Positions 24,366-35,291 of a stretch of DNA of 64,000 nt are shown here, in pieces. The position numbers and the translations under genes were made by a program. The DNA comes from Margaritispora aquatica (taxonomy: Eukaryota; Ascomycota; Leotiomycetes; Helotiales; Discinellaceae): the NCBI GenBank assembly GCA_007644065.1, contig VJWN01000017.1, forward strand, positions 124,001 to 188,000, given 5' to 3'. The notes below the pieces were generated by a model. That model searched no databases. It saw only the letters and a list, made by a program, of their open reading frames with translations, and was not told where the DNA came from. Numbering within the stretch: position 1 is the first letter of the stretch; each line of letters opens with the position of its first letter.

Positions 24366-25656
24366 TTACAATTTGGAAGACTGCTTTCGTACCAGCCCAC
24401 CGTGCTCAACATCGTAGTGTTCGCCTCGAGTCCAGCCGAGCCATTGCTTCAGTGTTTCTTCACCTCCCTGACCTGGGTAAAGAGGAACTCCAAAGTAACT
24501 CTCCCCATGAGTACCAGAGCCTTGTCCTGTGGAAGGATCTCGTGATGGGCTTCCTTTTGAGATTGCCAGGCTGGGTGTACTTCTGAGAGTGACTGCAGGT
24601 CTCTGGTCACCTTCTCGCTTGGAATCGGTTCTCAATTCCTCATAAGTCAGAACAGGGGTGCAACATGCATCTGTCTTGTCGAAAATTGTCTCCCATTCTG
24701 TTCGAGATTTGTCTTTGAAAATCTTCTCAAAGGTTGATTTCAACTCCGGCCAAGTGGCCCTATCTTCTCGCGTCCTTTCGATCGACCTGCCCGCAAGCCC
24801 AAGCCCCTTTAAAAGTTCTCTGAAAAATTGGGGTTCCAGCGCGCCGACCGCCATATATTTCCCATCTTTTGTCTCATAGGTATCATACCATGGGCAACCA
24901 CTATCCAGCACATTCTCTCCCCTAGGATGATTCCACATTGGTGTATTCAATAGCATCCGAGGAAATGTGGTGAGATACGAGCTACCATCAACCATGTTGG
25001 CTTCGACTACCTGTCCCTTGCCAGTCTTTTCTCTAGCAATCAATGCAAGTAGTATACCCTGAAACAGAGTGGCTCCACCACCAGCAAAGTCACCAAGAAT
25101 ATTGGCTGGTGGTAAAGGTTTTTCACCCTTTCTACCCAGCATCGAGAGAGCACCTGAGACGGCAACATAATTGATGTCATGACCCGCCATATCCTTGTAC
25201 TGACCATCTCTTCTAAATCCAGTCATGCGACCTATTATGAGCCTGGGATTGAGACTGAGTAGAACATTCGGCCCCAGGCCGAGTTTTTCCAACACACCTG
25301 GGCGAAACGGGTCAATCAACACATCTGAATGTTGGACTAAAGACTTTACAAAAGCAATTCCTGCCGTAGATTTGAGATCCACAGCAATTGAGGATTTATG
25401 GCGCGTCAAGAGGTCGTTGGTCGGCGGAGGAATTTCATCGGACGAGGTGGAATTCGGATGAGTTATATGCGGGATGGCGCGATCAATTCTTAAGACAGAT
25501 GCTCCATTGTCCGCAAGGAGAAGGCCTGCGAAAGGTCCTGGAGCTATAGCAGAAATAGAAATTTAGAAAAGTGACAACAGGACGTTACGTGGGGGAAAGT
25601 GTACCAAGACCAGCAAATTCAAGACATCGTATGCCAATCAATGGAGGAGGAGCCAT
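24366..25656 (-). CDS. CaiB/BaiF CoA-transferase family III, alpha-methylacyl-CoA racemase-like
   Basis: Family III CoA-transferase, closest in layout to alpha-methylacyl-CoA racemase, which inverts 2-methyl-branched acyl-CoA for peroxisomal or mitochondrial beta-oxidation. Exons: 25656-25605 and 25543-24366, 409 aa. The N-terminus [17 protein letters not shown] joins across a 61 nt intron to [19 protein letters not shown], the CoA-binding start of the fold. Then come [17 protein letters not shown], the racemase-type active-site His in [24 protein letters not shown], and an acidic block at [13 protein letters not shown]. The hydrophobic linker and small domain include [21 protein letters not shown]. 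There is no clear PTS1 at the C-terminus (ends SSKL, a weak SKL-type tripeptide), so peroxisomal location is possible but only suggested. Exact substrate cannot be told. Confidence 0.88.
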
Positions 25657-26350
25657 GGCAATTGCATGCACGAGTGTACCGAAGAGTCTAGCGATAATGT
25701 CATGCAGTCATACAGCTAAAACAACAATAGTAGATTGGGAATGAGAAGAGTATAACAAGACATCGTGGGAGGAATGAGACTCCTTTGAAGTAACCGAGCA
25801 GCACAAGCACATGTACTTAGGAAGAGGGACCGCGAACGCGACCGGATGTATTGTTTCACTCCCTACCGAGGCAACGTCCCGAGGAAAACGCGGGGAATTT
25901 GAAAAGGCTGACGCGAAGAAGTCAGGGCAGTGGTTTTGGAGCGGCCGCACCGAGTCACGTTACTTGACTTACATAAGCTATGGCCATGGGGTTATTCTAG
26001 GCTAGACATTACTTTCGACCTTATATTTTTTGTCTAAACTCACGATTGCTTTACTTCTACTTACAATTATTGTTAATTTATTCCTCGCGATAGACGTGAT
26101 CCTTGGCAAATAAGGACTAGACTCAATAAGAATCGAGAATTGAGAATTTTCAATTGTCTAGGACGCCAGTCCAGCTCCACGCCAAAAAGGCTCTATGCAT
26201 ACCTTACCTGACCTGATGAGCATGGGTAAATAGGTATGTTGACCCCTGAGGCACCTGAAGCGATATGCCAGCAAAGTGGCAGTGGCAAAAATAGCTGCAC
26301 GACTGAAACATAACCCATCTCAACTCATCTCAAGGCTTTCTTCAAGAACC
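25657..26350. other. Divergent promoter region, CoA-transferase and HET gene
   Basis: About 700 bp between head-to-head genes. It is AT-rich toward 26000-26160 with no open frame of note and should contain both promoters. Confidence 0.5.
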
Positions 26351-28543
26351 ATGGGCACGGCAAGCTATTCTGAGGAGGAGAATCTCTTTCCTAACAGGCC
26401 TCACTGGCTGGAGAATGGAATCGACTTCGTCTCAGCTCGCAATGATCCTCCTCTTTGTTGGTGTCCACCAGACACTTCTCCAGAAATGAATCTGTGTCAA
26501 TTCTGCCGAGACATTCGCTTGAGGCACCTCATATTCTGTGAAGCTAAGGGTAGGATGGTGAACCTAGACAAGCTGGATGTTATTATGAAAAGAACTGAAT
26601 GCGATCTCTGTTCCCTGATCTCGCTAGGCTGCAAACAGATATTAGGAGAAAGGGACCCATATGGGCGTTTACTCGGAACACAAACAAACTGCCACATTAC
26701 TGCTCTTGACGTACACAAGCAGCAGAGTAAAGGATACGCCCTTACAATCTCAATTGATTGGCAATGGGTGGAATTTGAAATAGTCCACAAGAGCAAGGAT
26801 TCTACAGTGAGAACAAGCGAGAAAGTTTTGGAGACACATCCCAAGGTCGACATTCCCTTTTTGCGGACTATGCTAGAGACTTGCGACAAAGGTCACCCGG
26901 CTTGCAAAGAAACAGTTAGAAGGAATACACCAAGTCAAATGTGTATCATTGACCTAAAGACAATGAATATTGGCCCTGCTCCACAAGACTGCCGATATTG
27001 TGCCTTGAGTTACGTTTGGGGGAAAATCACAGAGACATGGCTCACTTTAACTCGCGAGAATGTAATCTCGCTCGGCAAGGAGGGCTCACTACGAAAAGCA
27101 CATCTGCCCAAAACTATTTTGGATGCGATGCAGCTATGTGGCGAGCTAGGGGAGCGCTTCCTATGGGTCGACAGCTTGTGCATTATTCAAGACGATCCAA
27201 TCTTTCAGAAACAACAAATCGATATCATGGATGAAATCTACGCTTGCGCATCATTTACCATTATCGCCGCTGCCGGAGACCACGCTGATGCTGGACTCCC
27301 TGGCGTGAATACATGGTCGAGAGAGGTTCAGCGCCACATAGTGTCGATACAGGATGTGCTAGTGAGTAACGCACCGCCTCGCCTAGCAGCTACAGCAGAG
27401 CGGTCAGTGTGGAACACTCGAGGGTGGACGTTCCAGGAGAGAATGTTCAGCCAGCGTGCAATTTTCATGACCGAAGTGCAAGCATACTTTGCGTGTGCTG
27501 GAGGAGTTCAGAATGAATTGAAGAATCGACTCCATCCAGAGACCTATGGCATTGAGCGTTTGCAAAATCTTGCATCTAGGACAAACCTGATGGCAACGTA
27601 CACAAAGAGCGTCGCTGAGTATACACTTCGATCATTAACTAACCAGGCTGATATCTTGAGAGCATTTCTAGGTGTAGCAAACGATTTATCGAGAAGGTTC
27701 AAGCAGTCTTTCTTCTTTGGTCTTCCGAGCTCTGAATTTGGAGCTGCTCTTCTTTGGCAGCCAGCTGCAACAGCTGTCGCAAGGACAATACCAGGTGTTG
27801 TGCTACCTAGTTGGTCGTGGGCATCCACACAAGGTGGTATTAAATACACATTCAAGGAGAACATAATCAGTCAAGGTTCAACAACTGCCATACCTGGATT
27901 TTGGAAGGATGGAGAAGAGCCGATTCTGAATATCGACTGGCTGTTGAACCTCGATGGCACTGCGATGGTTCATGTCAAAGATGGAAGTGTAATCGATGAT
28001 CCTCAATCAGCACTTCGATTACAAGGATCTAGGTTACCAAAGTCTCCTCCGCCATTGCAACATACCCTCGAGAAAGCAGGGCGTTTGCTCTTCTCCACAC
28101 AGTGTTCCCGTTTCCTCATCAAAAACAGTGTCCCATTCACAACAGCAGACTCTTGGTGGACAGACTACACCATGGACGTCAACCTATCCAGCATCAGCAT
28201 GGTCAGCATCTACAGTTCGCATAGCGAATCTGAGCCTGCTGGTTTCATCGAAATGGACAAGATCTGGGCTACACAACACTTGACGATTGACTCACGAAGA
28301 TGGGACTTCGTCGCTCTTTCGCTTGCTACGATGGACAAAGATGATTATATGCATCGGCACTTCACCATGAGGAGGAATATTGGCTATCCTATGGTTTGGA
28401 GCAGGAACGTGAGGCAGCTCATTGTCAATGTCATGTTAGTGACCTGGCAGGATGGCATTGCAACTCGCTTGGGGGTTGGAAAGATATACCTTGACTTTTG
28501 GGAAATGGAGAAGCCTGAAACCAAGTGGGTGGTTCTTGATTGA
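26351..28543 (+). CDS. HET-domain (heterokaryon incompatibility) protein
   Basis: A HET-domain protein. Members trigger allorecognition cell death in filamentous fungi, though most have no assigned role. Single exon, 730 aa from ATG 26351; the frame opens earlier only at non-ATG codons. The N-terminal region has Cys pairs (PLCWCPP, LCQFCRD, ECDLCS) that could bind metal. The HET domain starts near residue 215 with YCALSYVWG, continues through LPKTILDAMQLCGELGERFL and WVDSLCIIQDD, and ends around WNTRGWTFQERMFSQRAIF, the three hallmark blocks. The C-terminal 350 residues show no NACHT, WD40, ankyrin or TPR repeats. No SesB, NLR or other known partner is adjacent. A CA microsatellite lies just after the stop codon. 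Confidence 0.93.
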   Translation: MGTASYSEEENLFPNRPHWLENGIDFVSARNDPPLCWCPPDTSPEMNLCQFCRDIRLRHLIFCEAKGRMVNLDKLDVIMKRTECDLCSLISLGCKQILGERDPYGRLLGTQTNCHITALDVHKQQSKGYALTISIDWQWVEFEIVHKSKDSTVRTSEKVLETHPKVDIPFLRTMLETCDKGHPACKETVRRNTPSQMCIIDLKTMNIGPAPQDCRYCALSYVWGKITETWLTLTRENVISLGKEGSLRKAHLPKTILDAMQLCGELGERFLWVDSLCIIQDDPIFQKQQIDIMDEIYACASFTIIAAAGDHADAGLPGVNTWSREVQRHIVSIQDVLVSNAPPRLAATAERSVWNTRGWTFQERMFSQRAIFMTEVQAYFACAGGVQNELKNRLHPETYGIERLQNLASRTNLMATYTKSVAEYTLRSLTNQADILRAFLGVANDLSRRFKQSFFFGLPSSEFGAALLWQPAATAVARTIPGVVLPSWSWASTQGGIKYTFKENIISQGSTTAIPGFWKDGEEPILNIDWLLNLDGTAMVHVKDGSVIDDPQSALRLQGSRLPKSPPPLQHTLEKAGRLLFSTQCSRFLIKNSVPFTTADSWWTDYTMDVNLSSISMVSIYSSHSESEPAGFIEMDKIWATQHLTIDSRRWDFVALSLATMDKDDYMHRHFTMRRNIGYPMVWSRNVRQLIVNVMLVTWQDGIATRLGVGKIYLDFWEMEKPETKWVVLD

Positions 28544-28616
28544 TATAGTTGTTCTGCAGACCCTATTCTCGTAGAGCCAAGTGGTATCGATCTGCTGAAT
28601 TTCCAAGAAATCAGCA

Positions 28617-28619
<3 letters not shown>

Positions 28620-28658
<39 letters not shown>
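28620..28658. repeat. (CA)19 dinucleotide microsatellite
   Basis: A perfect CA repeat of about 19 units, 75 bp downstream of the HET gene stop codon and probably within or next to its 3' UTR. Likely length-polymorphic. Confidence 0.95.
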
Positions 28659-28660
<2 letters not shown>

Positions 28661-29038
28661 CGAGCCACTACAAAATGCAATGCGATTACCAGTAAACCTA
28701 TTTGATGAAGTCGGAGCGTGTTGATCATACAGATAATTCGCAGACTCTTATTCTCCCTTCTTGCTTTGAGTTATTCAAAATTTAAAGCAGGAACGGAGGA
28801 TCTGTCGATGTTTTGCTGTGATTGTAGAGGCAATGTCAGTTACATTGTCTCCTCTGGTTGAAGGCACACCAGATGGAGCAGCACAGCACCACTCGTAATT
28901 CATTCAATGATCTTTCTCTCAACTGCAAGCAAAAACTTGGTATGCTTGGTAGACTGCTATACCTCTTTCAAACCCTATCGATCGGTTCTTGCCTTTCAGT
29001 CCATTTCATCACTCCCGCGATCCTGCCTTCCCAATAAG

Positions 29039-29833
29039 TCAGAACCCCTTCTTCCCCTTCCCTTCCAGCATCCCAACCATCCCTCTCATTCCCCTCTGAC
29101 AGCGATTCCACCCCGCACTCTCCCACTTCTCGCTCAATTGGGCTCCGATCACCACATCCCCGCCTCTTTCCCACTCCCGCCACCAATCATCATAGCAATC
29201 GAACTGGGACCAAAATTCCTCCTTCTCTCTCTCCTCCTCCCCAGCTCCCCTTTCACCACTATACCTGAAAACCTCCGGCGCAACAACCCGTAGTCCCCTC
29301 CCCGTCGCCCATTCACGCATCATATCGAAGCTTTTCCGGTGGTAGATGCGCTGGGTCCACCCTTCGCCGCTACCGGGCTTTGAGGGTCGCCAGAGGTCTT
29401 CTTTGCCGTAGCCGACGAGGAGCGTGGGCATGCGGTGGATGCTGGGTGTGTTGGTGGTGGGCTTGGTGCCCGGGAAGAGGGACTCGTCTAATGCGTTTTT
29501 GAGAGGCGTGCAATACGACCAGATGTGGTACGGGAAGAGTAGGATTATGCCTGAGTGGGCGCTGATTTCTGTTTGCCATAGTGAAAGTGGTTTTTTGGAC
29601 GTTTGGAGCGTACTTTCTGTGGTCTCTGCTGTGGCGGATGGCGTTGATGAGTTAGGGATAGCGGCGAGCGAGTCAAAATCGTAATCAGCAATGTCATAGA
29701 TATGGATTGTGACTTCCGGAAGCGCACAGTATGTACTTTGGCATTCTGCGGCGAGTATGCTGCTGAGTTTGCTGAGGTGCGTGGGGAGCGAGGAGTTGTG
29801 GATTAGAGCTATGGATTTTGGTGGTTGTGCCAT
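29039..29833 (-). CDS. Flavodoxin-fold, NADPH-dependent FMN reductase-like protein
   Basis: Resembles the NADPH-dependent FMN reductase/flavodoxin-like family (quinone or azo reductase type). Single exon, 264 aa from ATG 29833; an in-frame ATG at 29866 would add 11 residues. The N-terminal strand and loop KSIALIHNSSLPTHLSKL occupy the FMN phosphate-loop position. A helix, a strand with IYDIADYDFDSL and the typical segment GIILLFPYHIWSYCTPLKNA (the family's 'PEYN...P..LKNA' region) follow, then LLVGYGKEDLW. The C-terminal 80 residues are charged and Trp-rich, beyond the usual fold length of about 200 aa. The family call is by pattern; cofactor and substrate are inference. Confidence 0.7.
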   Translation of the reverse strand: MAQPPKSIALIHNSSLPTHLSKLSSILAAECQSTYCALPEVTIHIYDIADYDFDSLAAIPNSSTPSATAETTESTLQTSKKPLSLWQTEISAHSGIILLFPYHIWSYCTPLKNALDESLFPGTKPTTNTPSIHRMPTLLVGYGKEDLWRPSKPGSGEGWTQRIYHRKSFDMMREWATGRGLRVVAPEVFRYSGERGAGEEEREKEEFWSQFDCYDDWWREWERGGDVVIGAQLSEKWESAGWNRCQRGMRGMVGMLEGKGKKGF

Positions 29834-30758
29834 TGTCTTTGGCGTTTGAGAAGATGGTGTTTTCACTTTTGAAAGGAGTTTGAGTGGGTTTACGTATTGA
29901 GTGAATGTGAAACGAAGTAAGGCGGTTTTATCTGGTTGTATGTATTGTACCTTGATATCGAAGTAAAGAAGTGAGGTGAAGTGAGGCTGTGTACCTCAGT
30001 AAGAGCTAAGTAAGCGATGAGTCAAAGGGGGAGAGGCGATTCTCGTATTGCTTTCTCCAACTCTAATTTATGCTCGTGTTGAAGTGGAATTTATTCGCTT
30101 CTTTCTATACTGTAGGTAATTGTCATGAATATACTGTCTTATGAGTATTGTCGAAATTCCTCCTCGTCCAAGTCATGCCAAGTCTTGATTTACTGGTTAC
30201 TACTGAGCCAAATGACAGCTCGAATGATTCGTTCATACCATATTTCTCAGTGAGAAGATCCAACCTGAATCGATTCTCAAAAGTCAATCTGATCTAGATT
30301 CTACTTACGCTTAAGGTTGTCAAAGGTAATGCTGGATATGCTTCCGCTGAATGATTATATGTAGCGGTGCTACTTCGGGAAAGGCAGTGGTGGACGAATT
30401 AGGTCTAGCCCTACATATCTCGTGATCTTCCCGACTTCAGCTCCCTCTGAACCTCACATTTAACCTCTCACAGTGAATATCACATCAAACCTCACGTATT
30501 GATTGATCTCAAGGAGGTAGATGAACTTCAAAAGCCACCATGATTATATGCTAGCTGCGAGTTCCCAATGGACCGCTTCTACGATTGCCAGCAAGTCTCT
30601 AGCAGCCGGCCTTGATGTCAGATCAAAGATGGAAGACCTCTCGGCGTAGCATTCACTATAAGCATTGAGAGCAAGTGCCCCCCCTAATTTAAGTTGGAAT
30701 TTATATATTCTTCAAGTGCAGCGAATAACCGAGCAAATTATCCAAACGAAATCAACCA
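29834..30758. other. Intergenic, no supported gene
   Basis: About 920 bp. Only short frames with no motif. It contains the promoter of the flavodoxin-like gene and the 3' flank of the MetE/UROD-like gene. Confidence 0.5.
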
Positions 30759-32169
30759 TCAAGCAGCACTCGTAACGGCCTTCGAAATATCCAAAATGCT
30801 TGCCAAATCATCCACCGTACACCTTCCACACCCACATTCAGTACTAACGCCAAACTCCCGTCCAATCGACTTCGCCGCCTCGATTCTTTTCTCGGTTCCA
30901 TCCAAATCACCGCCGTGGACTAATCCCAGATACAGCTCCGTCTCCTCGCCTAATTTCAGCTCCTTCAGCGGGGCGAAGAATTCCTCATCCGTCCGCCCCT
31001 TCGGTACAGGCATGTGTACCCATTGCATCTTCCTCTCAGCCTTGAGTCCAGCATACAGCGAGTTCGCGAACTCCACCAGCATTCCCGTGTCCGCAGGCTC
31101 AATATAGTGCTTGTGCCCCAGGTCGCCATAGCAGAGATGAATTCCCATTTCGACGGCGGGGTCGACTGCATTCATCATTTTTGCAGCGCGCGAGAGAATG
31201 CCTTCCCGTACGTTGGGGAACCAGGGCTTTGTGATGACGTTCCCATAGGGAGGGACGAGGAAGTCGCTCATTTCGATGCCGCCCGTCTCTTGGAAACGGG
31301 CGTATTCCATGTAACAAAGCTCAATTGGCATGTCCCTAGAGTTTGGATGCGTTAGTTGTTTGCTTACGAGCTGAAGAGTGATGGCTGAAGTTGCAGTGAG
31401 GTGTTCGGCTGTGTATCAGAGAAATATGAGAGCAAGTATCTAGAGACAAATGTGTGATAGGTGAGATTGGAAGGAGGTGATAAGGCTTACCATTGGATTG
31501 CGAGGTCTGAAGCGGGGATGGCATCTTGGATCTGGCGGAGACTGGTAAGGATTGCTGCCTCATAAAGTTTCTCGGCTTCGACTTGGTATTCTGGTAGGAC
31601 AAGGACTGAAATCATCTAGTTTTATCAGCACTTGTTCCGTGCATATGGAGAAGTGTGATTGCAAATTGAAAAGCAGAAGCGAGTCACAACGCCTCCTATC
31701 TCTAAGCTTCAATGTCTAACTCAACACAAAACAATCACAAAGCAATTTCAAATCAGAAACAGCACGATAAATCGAAACTTACATCTATCGGCATTGGCAA
31801 ACAGACCTGAAACCTCACTCCCTCCCCAATAACACCCTCGCGCCTCAATCGACAGAACTCTGTATACGATTCTAAGGCATGGACATCATAAGTGCTAGGC
31901 CCCAGCACCAGCGGTGTTCCTGGCTCTGGAACGGGCACCACAGCCGTCGGGTCGGCCCTGAAGAACGGTGGCACGATGTGCGGTGGTAGGGTGGCGAGCT
32001 GGAAGACCACAAAATTCCATCGCGCACCGGGCTCTCCGTCTGGAATGCGAGTTAGGTGTGGAAGGACGGTGGAAAGCTGGGTGAGTATGTCGGTGGTGGA
32101 GGCGAGTGGGATACTGCCTACAATGTGGACTTTTCGAGGATGCGTTGGTGTTGAGGTGACGAAAGACAT
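30759..32169 (-). CDS. MetE/UROD-like TIM-barrel protein
   Basis: A stand-alone protein of the superfamily shared by cobalamin-independent methionine synthase and uroporphyrinogen decarboxylase. Exons: 32169-31783, 31615-31491 and 31335-30759, 362 aa, with introns of 167 and 155 nt. The N-terminus has KVHIVGSIPLASTTDILTQL and RIPDGEPGARWNF. The centre has VLVLPEYQVEAEKLYEAA and IQWDMPIELCYMEYARF. The C-terminal half has AVEMGIHLCYGDLGHKH and GVSTECGCGR. The His-x-Cys pair and the later Cys sit where MetE binds its catalytic zinc, so a zinc-dependent methyl or thiol chemistry is plausible, but that is inference. At 362 aa it is half of a MetE and lacks its duplicated N-terminal barrel. The actual reaction is unknown. 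Confidence 0.75.
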
Positions 32170-33721
32170 CTTGGTCGTTGATGTGATGGATTGAAGTGAA
32201 GAGGAGTTCAGCGGACTAAATGTGAGCTGGACAGAAAATAAGGAGGTCTTGGGTTGTATTGAATATTCTGCTGTGCGACTATGAATGTATTTATACGCAT
32301 TCAGACATACATACATGCAACCGACCCTACAGCTCCCTCTCAGCTCAACCTACTGACTCTCAATGGCCAGCGGTCCCTCCATCACATGGAATTCATCAAC
32401 TGTAAAGCCACCATAAAAGCCATTACATGGTGGATTCGCCTTTTTCAGATCTCTTCGACATGCAGGGAAGTCTAGCGAGGGCATTCGAAGTCTTTAATTG
32501 GCTATTCACCCTTGCCGTATAGTCTTGTTGATTACAGACATTTGTTTGTAGGTGAGTATTGCTTCATCAACACTCCAATTACTCCATCACCTCAAGACCT
32601 TTTCGTCGCACAGAAGCGCCAATGGCCCTAAACTCTGACCAAAACTCTCCATTCAATACCCATCTATTCCGTAGATACCTCCGAAAAAAAAACAATATGC
32701 ATGTCGATGCTGTGCTACCCTCCATCCAATTTTCCATCCTCTCTCATTACCCGAAAAGAAGATGGCCGATATCAGACGAATGGGAAACCACCCATCCACA
32801 GACCCATCAGCTCGTCTCTCCCCCTCATTCTTTCTATTCTCTGTTTTCTCATCCTAAGAGTAGGTACCGACAACAACAATGATACCCATTTCCCACCCCA
32901 CCCCTCCGCAACCCAACCCACTCCATCCATAAGCGAGACACAGAAACCCTTACATCAACGCCGCAGATCGAACAATGACAAGCGCGCCCCAAGCTTCTTA
33001 TGACATGTCACCTCTGACCCGCTCTAGGAGCCACGCGCGCCGGGGGAACAATGCTAACGAAAACGGCGGTGGCGCCCGTGGCGTCGTCCCGGGAATCTGG
33101 GTGTCCTCATCCATCCCTACCAGTATACCAAACTAGTTTTAAATAAGGCTGTTCCAACATTTGTGGGGTTGAAGGAGGCGAATCGTGATATTGGGGAGGG
33201 AGTGTGAGGTTGTGTTGTTGGACTGGATGGAGGAAGTTCCGTGTTTGATGATGATGATGATGATGAGCTAGTTGGATAGTTGGATGGTTGAAAGGAGACA
33301 TGGGGTGTAGTCGTTGAGGCCTGGACTGTGAGCTTGAGATTGGGCCCGGTAGATGGGTGGAGGAGGAGGAGAATGGGAGGATGTTCGTGGGGTAGATATT
33401 GGTGTGGACCTACAAGATGCCCCATGTGTATATGATCGACATATGGAAGTGCCTACTTCATGTTAAAACGAAACATATGCACAGCTGAAATCGTACATGA
33501 ATTTGGGTCCATGTATCGCGTCTAGATCTCACTTCAGTTGTGTATGAGTGTAGTATCACAAGCATACTTCTGCGATGTAGAGACAGCACAGTCCATTGAT
33601 GCAGAATGACTGGCATCGATTGATACCCCCCTCCACATTCGACACCATCCCACATGAATGCATTCATTCACCTCAAGCGGCACTCAATACCACCCTACCA
33701 CCCTACCACCCCTTCACCATC
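32170..33721. other. Intergenic, no supported gene
   Basis: About 1.5 kb. The 5' leader of the MetE/UROD-like gene lies at its left. Pro/Ser/His-rich frames at 32559-33003 (plus) and 33107-33425 (minus) follow low-complexity CCATCC/GATGATG sequence and show no domain. A GAT repeat lies at 33247-33264. Confidence 0.5.
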
Positions 33722-34724
33722 TCATTTCTTACCCTTCTTCTTCTTCCCATCATCACCACCACCATTCCCATCCCCACCCTCTTCTTTCCCACCATCCTTT
33801 GCTTCTTCTTCTTCTTCTTCCTCCTCAATCTCACGCTTCCGCTTCTTGATCTCCTCAGGCGAACTGTCGGCGATGAGGTCGCTCTTCCCGGACATGCCGC
33901 TCCATTTCGGTAGGCCATCTGGGATGTCGACGAGGCGCTTGGAGTAGAACATATGGCATCTATGACGCGGAGTGTGGATGTCAGCATTAGTTTCAACAAA
34001 GACAAAGAGACACCTCCAACTGCACACACCTTACACCATCCACCAACCTATCCATACACAAAAATGAAGCTCGCCATACCAACCACCCAATCTTGAAATC
34101 AAACAAAAAGAGAAACCTACGTAGGTTTAAATCTCTCCTTCTCCTCCTGACTCTTGAAATTAATCAGACTTGGAAACAACAGAATCATATTCCTGCCCTC
34201 ATCCATGATCGGCGTGCGACAATAGCCACAGCTGACTTTACACGGCAACTTATGTCTCGTCGTCTTCTCGCCTGGATCGTACCACGCGAGATCGTGGTGG
34301 CCGTGCGTGAAGTTGATGTCGGATTTCTCGAAAATGGCAGCCCATTGGAAGAGTGCTCCTATTGCCCACAAAGAAAGATACAAATCAGCATTTCTGTCTA
34401 CACTCCTGCCCTTTGATTCTCACACATGAAATCTACCCATGCAATGCAATGGAAATGGTTGAGGATAGGATGGGATGACAAACCATGCAAAACCTGGCAA
34501 GTAGTACAATGGCAGAACTTAGAATTCAGTGGCTTCTCCCGACAAAGCTGGTACTTGACGCGTCCGCAATGACAATTGCCTTCGTAGAGGGCCTTGAAAT
34601 CCTTGTTATTTTCGTGCAATTTATACGGTTCTTTGAACTTCCACTCGTTGTGTTCGCCTTCGATCTCGTCGGCGTCGTGGCCGCTGTTTTTGCATTGTTG
34701 TTTCTCGTCGTTGGAGGGCGACAT
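33722..34724 (-). CDS. GFA-domain (glutathione-dependent formaldehyde-activating type) zinc protein
   Basis: A GFA/CENP-V domain protein with a zinc-binding fold. Bacterial Gfa was proposed to join glutathione to formaldehyde; roles of fungal members are mostly unknown. Exons: 34724-34484, 34358-34121 and 33959-33722, 238 aa. Zinc ligands are visible as NCHCGRVKY, FCHCTTCQVLHG and later CKVSCGYCRTP, spaced as in the family. The C-terminal 45 residues form a very acidic Glu run followed by Gly/Asp and a Lys tail (KKKKGKK), which is outside the fold. Start choice: MSPSNDEK at 34724. The frame stays open to ATG 34892, adding 56 residues rich in Ser, His, Lys and Arg with no acid, so a mitochondrial presequence form is possible. 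Confidence 0.87.
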
Positions 34725-35291
34725 GGTTGGTGTGTAGAGCTTAATGCCGGGGCTGAAAGCCTTCTGGGGAGTTCTGAGGTGAGGAGAATGTGCTTTGAGG
34801 AACGGAGAAGAATACGAGGGCCTGGATTGGGAAGACACTTGAGGTTTGAGAAATGACTTGGTCGTATGCACATGAACACGAAGACACGACAATGATTGAA
34901 ATCAAACAGAAGAGAAGCAGGACATATGTGACTTGTTGTGTTTATGTTATGTACTCGAAAGGCACTAAATACAGCTCGTCACTACGAGCATCGCAAGCTA
35001 TGATCCGGGGTCCTATGCTCTAATCCCATGCAGTAAAGCCTGTCCCATTCTGCAAGGTACCTGGTAACCTGTATGTCGGTAAAGAACATGACAGGTACAA
35101 GTAACGGAGCCGGTGCTTGAATATCGATTCGAGTGACGTCTACACTTCCCTAGTGGCGCTAGCTAGAGAACCGAGCAATTAGGTTTCTCGATCGCTGGAT
35201 TGGTCACATGACACAATCGCAAATGGTGTTCCACTCGGAGCTATTCCTCCGGACACCATGGTCGTTGTAAATCCTGGCTCCCTGATAAGGC
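34725..35291. other. Intergenic
   Basis: About 570 bp; the left part may be leader or N-terminal extension of the GFA gene (in-frame ATG at 34892). Nothing else recognised. Confidence 0.5.
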
